DNA of 64,000 bases from Rhizobium oryzihabitans (GCF_010669145.1 NZ_CP048632.1:3058501-3122500); one strand, 5' to 3'. Numbered from the stretch's first letter, positions 8,078-17,989 are shown. Notes: generated by a model not told the origin, from the sequence alone. Translations and numbers: made by a program.

Positions 8078-9268
8078 ATGTCGGGGCATTTCAAATATAT
8101 CGTCGTCGGTCGCGGCATGATGGGTGCCGCCGCCGCCCGCCATCTGGCGGAAAAGGTGGATGGCGTCGCGCTGATCGGCCCCGGTGAGCCTGCCGATATC
8201 ACGTCGCATCAGGGTGTTTTTGCCAGCCATTACGATGAAGCGCGTATTACCCGCACCATCGACAGCGATGCCGATTGGGCCCTGCTCGCCAATCGCTCGA
8301 TTGCACGCTACGCCGATATAACGGCAAGGAGCGGGGTGGAGTTTTACGCGCCTGTCGGCTGCCTGATCGTTGGGCCGGGACGGGGAGGCGACAATCCTTT
8401 TATCGGCAATGTCCTCAAGGCGGCGGAACGGCTTGGCGTCTCCACGGAACTCATGAATGATGAGAGCCTGAGAAATGACTTTCCCTATTTCTCCTTCGAG
8501 CCGGGCAGCGAGGGCGTGTTCGAAAAGGACAATGCGGGTTACGTCAATCCGCGCGCGCTGGTGAAGGCGCAGAGCGTTCTGGCAGATAAAGCCGGCGTCA
8601 CGCTCGTCGACGATGTCGTCGTATCGACGCGGGAAGAGGCTGGCAGGGCAATAGTGGAGACGGCCTCGGGTGCGGTCTACGCGGCGGACCGGGTGCTGGT
8701 CGCGGCTGGCGGTTTTTCGATCACGAAGGATCTTCTGCCGCAGCCGGTTGCTCTCAATGTCCATGCGCGCACTGTCGCTTTCTTCGAGATCGATGAAGCG
8801 GATCTGGAGCAATATGCGGGCATGCCGTCGCTGATCTATGAGCCTCACGACACGACGAAACATATCTATCTGCTGCCGCCCGTGCGGTATCCCGACGGCA
8901 AGTTCTACCTGAAGATCGGCGGCGATCCCGACGACAAGCTCGTCGGCAGCGATCCCGAGATCCGCGCATGGTTCCGCTCCGGCGGGCGTGAAAGCGCGCG
9001 TGACCATCTCTCGGACATCGTCGCGACTTTGGTGCCGTCCATCGACCGCTCGCGCATTTCCATGGCTGCCTGCGTGGTTTCCAAAACGCCAGGCGGTTAT
9101 CCGGCCATCGGCTTTACGACGTCACCGCGCATTGCGGTTCTGACCGGTGGCAACGGCACGGCGGCGAAGAGTTCCGATGAGATCGGGCGGCTCGGCGCTG
9201 CGCTGCTGCTAGACGGAAAAATCGGCGACGGGGCTTATGCCGCGGATTTCAAGCCGGCATTTCTTTGA
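8078..9268 (+). CDS. FAD-dependent oxidoreductase, DAO/sarcosine oxidase-like (copy 2)
   Basis: 396 residues from ATG 8078, which follows a GAAGAGGG site; an in-frame TTG 11 codons upstream is less likely. It parallels copy 1 along its whole length: VVGRGMMGAAAARHL (GxGxxG at 11-16), ASHYDEARITRTI, AGYVNPRALVKAQ, LPPVRYPDGKFYLKIGG, and VLTGGNGTAAKSSDEIGRLGAALLLDG. The two differ most in the middle third, which carries the substrate side in this family, so their substrates may differ. Ends 55 bp before the RNase P RNA gene. Confidence 0.8.
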   Translation: MSGHFKYIVVGRGMMGAAAARHLAEKVDGVALIGPGEPADITSHQGVFASHYDEARITRTIDSDADWALLANRSIARYADITARSGVEFYAPVGCLIVGPGRGGDNPFIGNVLKAAERLGVSTELMNDESLRNDFPYFSFEPGSEGVFEKDNAGYVNPRALVKAQSVLADKAGVTLVDDVVVSTREEAGRAIVETASGAVYAADRVLVAAGGFSITKDLLPQPVALNVHARTVAFFEIDEADLEQYAGMPSLIYEPHDTTKHIYLLPPVRYPDGKFYLKIGGDPDDKLVGSDPEIRAWFRSGGRESARDHLSDIVATLVPSIDRSRISMAACVVSKTPGGYPAIGFTTSPRIAVLTGGNGTAAKSSDEIGRLGAALLLDGKIGDGAYAADFKPAFL

Positions 9269-9323
9269 TCTTTCATTGCGCTTTTCGGTGGCTTTCGCCC
9301 CGGAACATGGTTATGCAGCCCAA

Positions 9324-9723
9324 GCCAGTTGGCCGGGCAGCCGCGCTTTACCAATGTCGAAAGACGGTAAGGTGAGGAAAGTCCGGGCTCCACGGAAATA
9401 CGGTGCCGGATAACGTCCGGCGGGGGCGACCCCAGGGAAAGTGCCACAGAGAGCAAACCGCCATGCCTGGCATGGTAAGGGTGAAAGGGTGGGGTAAGAG
9501 CCCACCGCGCCGCTGGTGACAGTGGTGGCAAGGTAAACCCCACCGGGAGCAAGACCGAATAGGGATGACATGGGATGGGCGAAAGCTCGTTTACAGCCGG
9601 TTTCCGGGCCCGTCATCCGGGTGGGTTGCGAGAGGCGGCATGCAAATGCCGTCCCAGATGAATGGCTGCCACGTTCCGGGTCAAACCGGGGCCATACAGA
9701 ACCCGGCTTACAGGCCAACTGGC
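9324..9723 (+). ncRNA. rnpB: RNase P RNA (class A)
   Basis: The ends pair perfectly as helix P1: GCCAGTTGGCC at 9324-9334 with GGCCAACTGGC at 9713-9723. Between them are the universal conserved blocks: GAGGAAAGTCCGGGCTCC near 9372, ACAGAGAGCAAACCGCC near 9446, GGGTGAAAGGGTGGGGTAAGA near 9480 and CAGAACCCGGCTTACAGGCC at the 3' side. The catalytic RNA cleaves tRNA 5' leaders. Reading frames on either strand here are artefacts; the antisense one, ending in CKPGSVWPRF-like peptides, is a familiar misannotation. Boundaries are accurate to a few bases. Confidence 0.95.
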
Positions 9724-9845
9724 GAATTTTCCTTCCGATCCGTATGCGGGCACCGCGGTATCGTGCAATCATTTCATTGTTTTAAAACAGAAAAACCGCG
9801 GTTTCACCGTGCCTTCGTGTACGGTGAAAAAGCATCGTGCTGTGT

Positions 9846-9874
9846 GAAGTAAACCATTCGTTAAACTTAACGGC
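9846..9874 (+). promoter_or_regulatory. AT-rich element shared with the ddl promoter region
   Basis: A 29-base element (GAAGTAAACCATTCG then TTAAACTTAACGGC) matches 26824-26852 at 24 of 29 positions. It contains TAAA and TTAA separated by 7 bases, similar to a CtrA half-site pair (consensus TTAA-N7-TTAA), and a direct TTAA-AC-TTAA. It lies 42 bp upstream of the TGGG repeats. The identity of the binding protein is inference. Confidence 0.45.
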
Positions 9875-9915
9875 TTATGAATTTCCGATGCGAAGTCGGC
9901 ATCGTGCGGGCTTCT

Positions 9916-9949
9916 CCCATTGACGCCCATAGTGTCCCATGGTATCCCA
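9916..9949 (-). promoter_or_regulatory. MraZ operator: four TGGG repeats at exact 10-bp spacing
   Basis: On the minus strand, TGGG appears at 9946-9949, 9936-9939, 9926-9929 and 9916-9919 (as CCCA on the plus strand). The four copies start exactly 10 bp apart, on one face of the helix. Escherichia and Mollicutes MraZ bind direct TGGGN repeats with 5-nt spacers, the same period, so this is very probably the autoregulatory operator for the mraZ operon starting 176 bp downstream. Binding not tested here. Confidence 0.75.
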
Positions 9950-10125
9950 AATGCACACCACATTGGGTCGTGTTTTTGACCCGCAATCGCTGAAACGAGT
10001 GAGGAGCCTGCGAGGGGCTGCTGCAGGGCATGTCGCCCTGGCGCTTGGCGATGTGTCGTGCGTACCGGTGTTGTCTGCGGGGCGGATGTTTCGCTTTGCG
10101 GAATGCGGTTTTGGCGAGTTGAGTA

Positions 10126-10566
10126 ATGGACCGCTTTTTATCGAACGTGACGAACAGGATCGACGCCAAGGGGCGCGTTTCGGTTCCGTCTCCGTTTCGT
10201 TCGGTGCTGGCCAGGCGCGGCATTCAGGAGCTTTATTGCCTTCAGGATTTCGCCTTTCCGGCAATCAGCGTTGGCGGTCCGGATTTGCTGGAGCGCTACG
10301 AGCGGCAGATAGCGTCCATGGATGCCTTCTCGCCGGAGGCGAACGCGATGTCGCTGCTGGTTCACGGCGGCGGCGTTTTCATAAAGCTCGACCAGGAAGG
10401 TCGGTTGATGGTGACGGATTTCGTGCGGGAATTTACCGGCATATCCACCGACGTCACCTTCGTTGGACGGGCGGATCATTTTCAGCTTTGGCAACCGAAT
10501 GCGTTTTTGGCGGCGCAGGCGGAAGCAAGAGCGGGGCGCGGTTTTTCGGCTGCTCGCCCCGCATAG
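10126..10566 (+). CDS. mraZ: Transcriptional regulator MraZ
   Basis: 146 residues. Two AbrB-like half domains each carry the family DxxxR motif: [11 protein letters not shown] near 12-22 and LDQEGRLMV near 89-97. MraZ forms a multimeric ring and normally represses its own dcw operon by binding the TGGG repeats. The first gene of the cluster, preceded by a long leader. The start ATG at 10126 gives [10 protein letters not shown], and rsmH begins 14 bp after its stop, so the two are cotranscribed. Sequence is typical of alphaproteobacterial MraZ, including the final Ala/Pro tail. Confidence 0.92.
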   Translation: MDRFLSNVTNRIDAKGRVSVPSPFRSVLARRGIQELYCLQDFAFPAISVGGPDLLERYERQIASMDAFSPEANAMSLLVHGGGVFIKLDQEGRLMVTDFVREFTGISTDVTFVGRADHFQLWQPNAFLAAQAEARAGRGFSAARPA

Positions 10567-10580
10567 GACGGGGACACGGG

Positions 10581-11606
10581 ATGGCGGCGAATTCTGGCGG
10601 ACGATCTTCTGATGCCGGTGGCGGACCTCAACGCCACATCCCGGTTCTTCTTCGCGAAGTGATCGCCGCGCTTGAGCCCGCATCCGGAAAGATCATTCTT
10701 GACGGCACCTTCGGGGCCGGCGGCTATACCCAGGCCATTCTTGACCAGGGCGCGAGCGTGATCGCGCTTGACCGCGATCCGACAGCGATTGCCGGCGGTC
10801 AGGCCATGGTGGCCGCCAATGGCGGCAGGCTTTCGCTTATTCAGTCGCAATTTTCCGATCTGGCCAAACACGCGCCGCAAGGTGGCCTTGACGGTGTTGT
10901 TCTCGATATTGGCGTCTCCTCCATGCAGATCGACGAGGCCGAACGCGGTTTTTCCTTCCAGAAGAACGGCCCTCTCGACATGCGTATGTCGAGTTCGGGC
11001 GTTTCGGCGGCGGATGTCGTCAATCGCGCCAAGGTCGGCGATCTCATCCGCATCTTCGGCTTTCTCGGTGAGGAAAAACAGCCGGGCCGCATCGCCCGCG
11101 CCATCGAGAAGAAAAGGGCGGAAGAGCCTTTCCGCACCACGCGCGATCTGGCCGGTCTGATCGAGATCGTCACGCCACGCAAGGCGAAGGACAAGATTCA
11201 TCCTGCAACACGCGTGTTTCAGGCGCTTCGCGTTTTCGTCAATGACGAACTGGGTGAGCTGGCGCAGGCGCTGTTTGCCGCCGAACAGGCGTTGAAACCC
11301 GGCGGCCGGCTTGTCGTCGTCACGTTCCATTCGCTCGAAGACCGTATCGTCAAGAAATTTTTCGCGGATCGGTCGGGTAAAGCCGCCGGTTCCCGGCATC
11401 TGCCGATGGTGGAAGACAGGCCCGCCATTTTCGACACTATCGGCAAGCCGATGATCGCCGCCAGTGACGAGGAGGCGGAACTCAATCCGCGTGCCCGTTC
11501 AGCCAAGCTGCGCGCCGGTCTGCGGACCTCAGCGCCGGCGCGTGCTGCGGATTTTTCTATTTTCGAGCTTCCTGATCTCGCCAGCCTTGAAAAGATGGGA
11601 GGCTGA
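10581..11606 (+). CDS. rsmH: 16S rRNA (cytosine(1402)-N4)-methyltransferase RsmH
   Basis: 341 residues from ATG 10581 ([10 protein letters not shown]...), after GGGACACGG. An uninterrupted upstream frame extends 214 more codons over mraZ in another phase, which is not coding. The SAM site shows [14 protein letters not shown] at 38-51; [19 protein letters not shown] follows, and the C-terminal [15 protein letters not shown] is a RsmH signature. The enzyme N4-methylates C1402 in the decoding centre of 16S rRNA. Formerly mraW. Only one base separates its TGA from the ftsL ATG. Confidence 0.93.
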   Translation: MAANSGGRSSDAGGGPQRHIPVLLREVIAALEPASGKIILDGTFGAGGYTQAILDQGASVIALDRDPTAIAGGQAMVAANGGRLSLIQSQFSDLAKHAPQGGLDGVVLDIGVSSMQIDEAERGFSFQKNGPLDMRMSSSGVSAADVVNRAKVGDLIRIFGFLGEEKQPGRIARAIEKKRAEEPFRTTRDLAGLIEIVTPRKAKDKIHPATRVFQALRVFVNDELGELAQALFAAEQALKPGGRLVVVTFHSLEDRIVKKFFADRSGKAAGSRHLPMVEDRPAIFDTIGKPMIAASDEEAELNPRARSAKLRAGLRTSAPARAADFSIFELPDLASLEKMGG

Positions 11607-11607
11607 T

Positions 11608-12162
11608 ATGCTGCGTACATTCGATATCGTCTTGGTGGGGGTCATGGTCGCTGCGGCTGTTGTGACCTATTCGATCAAGCACAAGGCCGATCTCAAGCTG
11701 GAAGAGGTTCGCAAGCTCGAGGCTGAAATCAAGCTCGAGAAGGATACGATCGATCTTCTCAGGGCCGACTGGGCGCTGTTGACGCAGCCCAACCGCCTCC
11801 ATCGTCTCGTCAATGCCTATCAGAATGAGCTCGGCCTTTCGCCGACGATGCCCACGCAGCTGGCGCAGCCGCGCGAACTTCCGATGCTGCGGTCGCAATT
11901 GCCGCAGCCGCCCGAGCCGGAAGGCATGAGCGTGGAGGACGTCATCGCCGCGGCTGTCAACGGGTCGAAGCCGGGCGCCACGCTCGGTGGAGCGTCCAAG
12001 CCGAAATCGCCGCCGGCGGGCCAGATCGCCGCCAATGGCGCCCCGATTCCGACGCCCAGGGCGCGTGTTTCCCGTCCCCCAGCGGCTCCAGCCCTCTCCG
12101 CCGTCGCAGGCGATGAAGCCGACGACATGGATGACACGATAACAGGATCGGTGAACCGCTGA
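11608..12162 (+). CDS. ftsL: Cell division protein FtsL
   Basis: 184 residues from ATG 11608, preceded by GGGAGGCTGAT. Very short cytoplasmic head, a membrane helix at 5-23 (FDIVLVGVMVAAAVVTYSI), a coiled-coil-like heptad stretch at about 25-60 (KADLKLEEVRKLEAEIKLEK), then a Pro/Ala-rich tail of about 95 residues. The typical FtsL motif LLRADWALLTQPNRL follows the coil. It acts in the periplasm with FtsB and FtsQ to activate FtsWI. The reading frame continues open upstream within rsmH, but the position and ribosome site fix the start. Stop and ftsI start share one base (TGATG). Confidence 0.88.
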   Translation: MLRTFDIVLVGVMVAAAVVTYSIKHKADLKLEEVRKLEAEIKLEKDTIDLLRADWALLTQPNRLHRLVNAYQNELGLSPTMPTQLAQPRELPMLRSQLPQPPEPEGMSVEDVIAAAVNGSKPGATLGGASKPKSPPAGQIAANGAPIPTPRARVSRPPAAPALSAVAGDEADDMDDTITGSVNR

Positions 12163-13904
12163 TGTCTTTTCTCTCCCGTGTCATGGTTTTGAAGAGCAAG
12201 GCTCATTTTTCCGCCAGCACCACCGGCGTCTATACGGATCATGCCGCCTTTGAGGGCGCGCGCAAGAAAAGGGCGGCCCAGGCGAAAAGCCGGGTCGGCC
12301 TCATCATCTTCGGTTTCGTCGCCTTTTATGGCGTCGTCGGCGGGCGTCTCGTACAATATGGCATGGCGGAACAGGAAACGGTTTCGAGCATCGCGCCCGC
12401 AGACCGGCTGATGGCATCGCGCCCGGACCTTCTCGACCGTAACGGCGAGGTTCTGGCCACCGATATTCGCACCGTCTCGCTGTTTGCCGAGCCGCATCGC
12501 ATCGTTGATATTGACGAAGCCATCGAAAAACTGCGCACCGTGCTGCCCGACCTCGATCAGCGCGCCACCTATCAGAAGCTTTCCTCCAATTCGCGCTTCC
12601 AGTGGCTGCGCCGTCAGCTGACGCCGAAGCAGCAGAGCCAGATTCTTGCGCTTGGCATTCCCGGCGTCGGTTTCCGCCCGGAAAAGCGGCGCTTTTATCC
12701 CGGTGGACCGACAGCGGCCCATATTGTCGGTCACGTCAACATCGACAATCGCGGCGTTGCCGGTATGGAGCGTTATGTCGACAGCCAGGGGCTTGCCGAT
12801 CTCACGGCGCTCGGCATGACCAGCGACCAGCCGCTTGAGCCGGTGAAGCTTTCGATCGATCTGCGCGTGCAGTCCATCGTGCGCGAAGTCGTGACTTCGG
12901 CGATCGCCAAGTTCCAGGCGATTGGCGCCGGCGCCGTGGTGATGGATGTGCATACCGGCGAAATTCTCGCCATGGCCTCGGTTCCGGATTACGATCCGAA
13001 CAATCCGGCCGAGGGTGCGAAAGAGGGCTGGCTCAACCGCATGTCGAACGGCACGTTCGAAATGGGCTCCACCTTCAAGTCCTTCACAATTGCCATGGGC
13101 CTCGATTCGGGCCGCGTGCGTCTGAGCGACAGTTTCGATGCCCGTTATCCGATCCGGATCGGCGGTTTCACCATCAAGGATTTCCACGGCAAGAACCGCG
13201 TTCTGTCGGTGCCGGAAATCTTCCAGTATTCGTCCAACATCGGTACGGCCAAGATTGCCGATACGGTGGGCACCGAAGGTCATAAAGAGTTTCTGACGAA
13301 GCTCGGGCTTCTGACCCGCATGCAGACGGAACTGCCGGAAGTGGCAATGCCCTCGCAGCCGCGCGAATGGAAGAAGATCAACTCCATCACCATTTCCTTC
13401 GGTCACGGCGTTTCGACGACACCGCTGCAGACCGCGGTTGCCGGTGCAGCACTCGTTAATGGCGGCAAGCTGATTGAGCCAACTTTCCTGCCACGCACCC
13501 GCGAACAGGCTGATCTGGTGGCCAAGCAGGTTCTGAAGCCCACCACCAGCAAGGATATGCGCTTCCTGTTCGAATGGAACGGGGTCAATGGATCGGGCCG
13601 TAATGCGCGTGTCGACGGCTTCAACGTTGGCGGCAAGACCGGCACGGCGGACAAGGTCGTCAATGGCCGTTATGTGCGTGACAAGAACTTCAACGCCTTC
13701 CTGTCGGCTTTCCCGATCGACGACCCGCAATATGTGGTGCTGACCTTCATTGACGAACCGAAGACGGACAAGGGTAATGGTGCGGCTCTTGCTGGTACGT
13801 CTGCGGCGCCGATGGTGCACGATATCATCACCCGCACGGCGGCGGTGCTGGGCGTGAAGCCGAAGTTCGGCAAGGATGGCTCGGCCTTGCTCGTGTCTTA
13901 TTGA
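12162..13904 (+). CDS. ftsI: Peptidoglycan D,D-transpeptidase FtsI (PBP3)
   Basis: 580 residues. One membrane helix at about 45-62, then a pedestal domain containing RPDLLDRNGEVLATD, and a transpeptidase domain carrying all three active-site motifs: S303TFK, S357SN and K492TG. The essential class B PBP crosslinks septal peptidoglycan with FtsW, the SEDS enzyme encoded downstream. Begins at the last base of the ftsL stop, so translation is coupled. The basic N-terminal cytoplasmic tail (residues 1-44, rich in Lys and Arg) is typical of rhizobial FtsI. Confidence 0.94.
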   Translation: MSFLSRVMVLKSKAHFSASTTGVYTDHAAFEGARKKRAAQAKSRVGLIIFGFVAFYGVVGGRLVQYGMAEQETVSSIAPADRLMASRPDLLDRNGEVLATDIRTVSLFAEPHRIVDIDEAIEKLRTVLPDLDQRATYQKLSSNSRFQWLRRQLTPKQQSQILALGIPGVGFRPEKRRFYPGGPTAAHIVGHVNIDNRGVAGMERYVDSQGLADLTALGMTSDQPLEPVKLSIDLRVQSIVREVVTSAIAKFQAIGAGAVVMDVHTGEILAMASVPDYDPNNPAEGAKEGWLNRMSNGTFEMGSTFKSFTIAMGLDSGRVRLSDSFDARYPIRIGGFTIKDFHGKNRVLSVPEIFQYSSNIGTAKIADTVGTEGHKEFLTKLGLLTRMQTELPEVAMPSQPREWKKINSITISFGHGVSTTPLQTAVAGAALVNGGKLIEPTFLPRTREQADLVAKQVLKPTTSKDMRFLFEWNGVNGSGRNARVDGFNVGGKTGTADKVVNGRYVRDKNFNAFLSAFPIDDPQYVVLTFIDEPKTDKGNGAALAGTSAAPMVHDIITRTAAVLGVKPKFGKDGSALLVSY

Positions 13905-13963
13905 TTGTTAGAGCTTATGATGTTCCGGCGATTCGCGCCGGGGGGACAAGACGGACACAGTCG

Positions 13964-15432
13964 ATGAATTTGCGAGATATATCCGGAAACGCGTTTCCGG
14001 AATTGAATGAATTGCTCCTGTCTGAGATCGGGGCGATCGAAATCGGGGGATAACCGCAGACAGCCGCAGGGCGCAGCCCGGCAGCCTGTTCGTGGCGGTT
14101 GCTGGCACCAAGGCGGATGGCGCGGCCTATGTGAAGGATGCGGTTGCCAAGGGCGCGGTCGCCGTTGTTTCCGGGCATCCCGTGGATGCCGATGTGCCGG
14201 TGCTTTCGGTTACGGACCCACGCCTTTATCTCTCCCTTGCCGCTTCCCGTTTTTACGGAAAACAGCCCGAAACCATGGTTGCCGTTACAGGCACGGCGGG
14301 AAAGACCTCCGTTGCCTCCTTCGTACGGCAAATCTGGGCTTTCGCGGGCCATGCCGCAGCACAGATCGGCACGACAGGTGTGATTGCACCCGGCCGCGAA
14401 GACTACGGCGCGCTCACCACGCCCGATCCGGTGACGCTGCATGCGCTTCTGGCCGAGCTTGCGGCCGAAGGCGTGACCCATGCGGCCATGGAGGCTTCGA
14501 GCCACGGCCTCGATCAGCGCCGTCTCGACGGCGTGAAGCTTGCAGCGGCCGGTTTCACCAATCTCGGCCGCGACCATATGGATTATCATCCGACCGTCGA
14601 GGACTATATGGCCGCGAAGATGCGGCTCTTCGATACGCTGATGGAAAAGGGTGCGCCCGCCATTATCTTTGCGGACGATCCGTGGTCGGAAAAAGCAATC
14701 CGCGCGGCGCGCGAAGCGGGTCTCGATGTCCGTACCGTCGGTCGCAAGGGCGATTATCTGGCCTTGAAGCGTGTTGAGCACTTCCGTCACAAGCAGATGA
14801 TCGAAGTGCATCATGACGGCGAGATTTATGAAGTCGACATACCCTTGGCGGGTGATTTTCAGGTTGCGAACGCTCTCGTCGCCGCCGGTCTTGCCATGTC
14901 CACCGGCGTTCCGGCGGCAACCGCGCTGAAGGCGCTCGAAAAGCTGATCGGCGCTGCCGGCCGTCTGGAGCTTGTCGGCCAGACGAAAAACGGCGCGCTT
15001 GCCTATGTCGACTATGCCCATAAGCCGGATGCACTGGAAAATGTGCTGACCTCGGTCAGGCCTTTCACCTCCGGCCGCATCATCACCGTGTTCGGTTGCG
15101 GCGGCGACCGTGACAAGGGCAAACGCCCGATCATGGGCGAGGTGGCGACGCGCCTTTCCGACATCGTCATCGTCACCGACGACAATCCGCGCTCGGAAGA
15201 TGCCGCAACGATCCGTTCCGAGGTGATAGTGGCGGCACCGGGTGCATTGGAGATCGGCGACAGGGCAGAGGCGATCCGCCATGCGGTATCGCTGCTTTCC
15301 AACGGCGATACGCTCATCGTCGCGGGCAAGGGGCATGAAGAGGGGCAGATCGTCGGTTCCGTGACGCTGCCGTTTTCCGATCATGAACAGGTGCGCGCGG
15401 CACTCGCAGGGCTGGAAGGATTGAAGATTTGA
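13964..15432 (+). pseudogene. murE: UDP-MurNAc-tripeptide synthetase MurE (meso-DAP ligase), frame broken by one missing base
   Basis: Starting at ATG 13964 the first frame reads [22 protein letters not shown]... and stops after EIGG at a G run, 14045-14049. Adding one G resumes [20 protein letters not shown] and the rest of a normal 489-residue MurE. The ATP loop GTAGKTS is at about 110-116, and DNPR at about 407-410 is the motif that selects meso-diaminopimelate. As read, only a 446-residue frame from GTG 14092 remains, missing part of the uracil-binding domain. MurE is essential and its neighbours are intact, so a base-call loss is far likelier than a true pseudogene. Stop overlaps murF by 4 bp. 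Confidence 0.9.
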
Positions 15433-16862
15433 GCTGGTTATGGACAGTCGCCGACATGATCGCCATCACGGCAGGACGCCCCGTTGGCAACCTGCCGACC
15501 GGAATCACCGGCATTTCCATCGACAGCCGGACCGTCAAGGCGGGCGAAGCCTTCTTCGCCATCAAGGGTGATCGGGTCGACGGCCATGATTACACCAGTT
15601 TTGCCGTTGCCAATGGGGCCGGCCTCCTGGTCGTTGCCGAAGCCAAGCTACCGGCTCTCGGCCGGCTCACCGTGCCCATGATCGTGGTCGAGGACGTGCT
15701 TGCCGCACTCGGCAAACTTGCCATTGCGGCGCGCGAGAGAACTTCGGCACGCATCATCGCGGTGACTGGCTCCGTCGGCAAGACGACCACCAAGGAAATG
15801 CTGCGGCAGGCTCTGGAGCCGTCGGGCCGGGTTCATGCGGCGGTCGCATCCTTTAACAATCACTGGGGTGTGCCACTGACGCTGGCGCGTATGCCGGCGG
15901 ATACCGAGTTCGGCGTTTTCGAAATCGGCATGAACCACTCCGGCGAAATTCGCCCGCTGGTCAAGATGGTGCGTCCGCATGTGGCGATCATCACGACCAT
16001 CGCCCCCGCCCATCTCGGCAATTTCAAGAATATTGAAGAGATCGCCGCGGCCAAGGCGGAAATATTCGAAGGGCTTGAGGAGGGCGGCTCCGTCATCCTC
16101 AACCGCGACAATGCCCAGTTCGAGCAGCTTGAAGAGGCTGCGCAGGAACAGGGTATAGAGCACATCCTGACCTTCGGTCAGCACGCCAAGGCCGATTTCC
16201 GGCTCGCCGACTTTGAAAGCACGCCTGCGGGTTCGACCATCTGGGCGATCCTGAACGGCGAGACCAGCGAATTGCATCTCAATGTTCCCGGACGTCACAT
16301 CGCCGACAACGCCATGGCCGTGCTCGGTGCCGTCGCCGTGACGGGCGCCAATCTCGACCGCGCTTTTGAAGCGCTCGGAACGCTCGAGGCTGTGAAAGGA
16401 CGCGGTCAGCGCCACCGTCTGACGATTGAAAGCGGTTCGTTCCTGCTGATCGATGAAAGCTATAACGCCAACCCCGCTTCCATGCGCGCGGCGATTGCCG
16501 TGCTGGCGGAAACGGAAACGCAGGGCCACGGCCGGCGCGTTGCCGTTCTTGGCGACATGCTTGAGATGGGCGAATTTTCCGCGCAGCTGCATGAAGAGCT
16601 GGCCGGGCCGCTGCTTGCGGCCGGCATCGAGCATGTTTGGCTCGCAGGGGAGGCGATGGCGGCGCTGCGCGATGCGCTGCCGGACAGCGTCACCGTCATC
16701 TGGTTCCCGACGACGGCGGAACTCACCGATTTTGCGCTGCAATGGGTGCAACCGGGAGACGCGCTGATGATAAAATCGTCACTTGGCCTCGGTTTCGGCA
16801 AGATTGTCGCCGCCCTGCTTGACAAGTATCCGGCATTCCCCGAGACGGAACGCCAAGTCTGA
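15429..16862 (+). CDS. murF: UDP-MurNAc-pentapeptide synthetase MurF
   Basis: 477 residues. The start is TTG at 15429, overlapping the murE stop by 4 bp and preceded by GGAAGGA; no ATG is in frame near it. Domain 1 (about 20-90) binds the UDP moiety, the ATP loop is GSVGKTT at 114-120, and the central domain has [14 protein letters not shown] and [10 protein letters not shown]. It adds D-Ala-D-Ala to the UDP-MurNAc-tripeptide, using the product of ddl at 26951. Followed by a 23-bp gap with AAAGGG before mraY. Confidence 0.94.
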   Translation: MSWLWTVADMIAITAGRPVGNLPTGITGISIDSRTVKAGEAFFAIKGDRVDGHDYTSFAVANGAGLLVVAEAKLPALGRLTVPMIVVEDVLAALGKLAIAARERTSARIIAVTGSVGKTTTKEMLRQALEPSGRVHAAVASFNNHWGVPLTLARMPADTEFGVFEIGMNHSGEIRPLVKMVRPHVAIITTIAPAHLGNFKNIEEIAAAKAEIFEGLEEGGSVILNRDNAQFEQLEEAAQEQGIEHILTFGQHAKADFRLADFESTPAGSTIWAILNGETSELHLNVPGRHIADNAMAVLGAVAVTGANLDRAFEALGTLEAVKGRGQRHRLTIESGSFLLIDESYNANPASMRAAIAVLAETETQGHGRRVAVLGDMLEMGEFSAQLHEELAGPLLAAGIEHVWLAGEAMAALRDALPDSVTVIWFPTTAELTDFALQWVQPGDALMIKSSLGLGFGKIVAALLDKYPAFPETERQV

Positions 16863-16885
16863 AATAGCCTTTTGAAAGGGCAATT

Positions 16886-17986
16886 ATGCTGATCTGGCTC
16901 GTCGAACTGTCGGATAAAGTTCAAGTCTTCAACCTCTTCCGCTACATCACCTTCCGGGCGGGTGCGGCGATGTTCACCTCTGCGTTGATCGTCTTCCTGT
17001 TTGGACCGGCGATCATCAACTCGTTGCGCGTGCGCCAGGGCAAGGGCCAGCCGATCCGCGCCGACGGGCCGCAGACCCATTTCAAGAAGGCCGGCACGCC
17101 GACCATGGGCGGGCTCATGATCCTTGCCGGCATTCTCGGGGGCTCGCTGCTGTGGGGTGACCTGTCGAACGTCTATGTCGTTGCCGTGCTGATGGTGACA
17201 CTCGGTTTCGGAGCCATCGGCTTTTACGATGATTATCTGAAGGTCACGAAACAGAGCGACAAGGGCTTTTCCGGTAAGGCGCGTCTCGGCATTGAATTCC
17301 TCATCGCAGCGATTGCCGTCTTCTTCATGATGAAGATGGCGCTCGCTTCCGCCCCGCATGGCGGCACGCTCGGCAGCTCCATCGCGTTTCCGTTCTTCAA
17401 GGAATTCGTGATCAATCTCGGTTATTTCTTTGTGCTCTTCGGTGCTTTTGTCATCGTTGGCGCGGGTAATGCCGTGAACCTGACGGATGGTCTCGATGGT
17501 CTCGCCATCGTGCCCGTTATGATCGCGGCTGCTACCTTCGGGGTGATCGCCTATCTTGCCGGTAACGCGGTTTTCGCCAATTACCTGCAGATCAACTTCG
17601 TGCCCGGCACGGGTGAACTCGCCGTCATTGTCGGCGCGGTCATCGGCGCGGGCCTCGGCTTCTTGTGGTTCAACGCACCGCCCGCCGCCATTTTCATGGG
17701 CGATACGGGTTCGCTGGCGCTTGGCGGCCTCATCGGTTCCATCGCTGTCGCGACCAAGCACGAGATCGTCATGGTCATCGTCGGCGGTCTGTTTGTCATG
17801 GAAACGCTGTCGGTCATCATCCAGGTCTTCTGGTTCAAGCGCACCGGCAGACGCGTTTTCCTGATGGCGCCTATCCATCACCATTTCGAGAAAAAGGGCT
17901 GGACGGAAAGCCAGGTGGTGATCCGTTTCTGGATCATCTCCGTTGGCCTCGCGCTGCTCGGCCTCGCCACCCTGAAGCTGAGGTGA
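16886..17986 (+). CDS. mraY: Phospho-N-acetylmuramoyl-pentapeptide-transferase MraY
   Basis: 366 residues, about ten membrane helices. Catalytic aspartates sit in GFYDDYLK (Asp115, Asp116) and [10 protein letters not shown] (Asn198 to Asp204), and [12 protein letters not shown] marks the histidine motif near the end. It transfers phospho-MurNAc-pentapeptide to undecaprenyl phosphate, making lipid I at the inner face of the membrane. ATG 16886 follows GAAAGGGCAATT. Ends 3 bp before murD. Confidence 0.95.
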   Translation: MLIWLVELSDKVQVFNLFRYITFRAGAAMFTSALIVFLFGPAIINSLRVRQGKGQPIRADGPQTHFKKAGTPTMGGLMILAGILGGSLLWGDLSNVYVVAVLMVTLGFGAIGFYDDYLKVTKQSDKGFSGKARLGIEFLIAAIAVFFMMKMALASAPHGGTLGSSIAFPFFKEFVINLGYFFVLFGAFVIVGAGNAVNLTDGLDGLAIVPVMIAAATFGVIAYLAGNAVFANYLQINFVPGTGELAVIVGAVIGAGLGFLWFNAPPAAIFMGDTGSLALGGLIGSIAVATKHEIVMVIVGGLFVMETLSVIIQVFWFKRTGRRVFLMAPIHHHFEKKGWTESQVVIRFWIISVGLALLGLATLKLR

Positions 17987-17989
17987 GCG

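Larger units (their letters stand above)
9724..10125. other. rnpB-mraZ intergenic region and mraZ leader
   Basis: Four hundred bases without a gene. 9802-9829 forms a hairpin (TTTCACCGT paired with ACGGTGAAA, 9-bp stem) that may end rnpB transcription, though no T run follows. 9846-9874 carries the shared AT-rich element, 9916-9949 the TGGG repeats, both described separately. 9950-10125 is a long leader with alternating GC-rich palindromic bits such as GACCC at 9977; no coding signal was convincing, although one open frame enters rsmH from here. Confidence 0.6.

Noticed and set aside
9311..9772. Antisense and sense frames across 9311-9772, some with CKPGSVWPRF-like peptides
   Set aside because: The region is RNase P RNA with all conserved blocks and a perfect P1 helix; these peptides are a known misannotation.
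9939..11606. Open frame of 555 codons that would fuse a novel N-terminus to RsmH
   Set aside because: The first 214 codons overlap mraZ in another phase with no protein family signal, and a good ATG exists at 10581 next to the mraZ stop.
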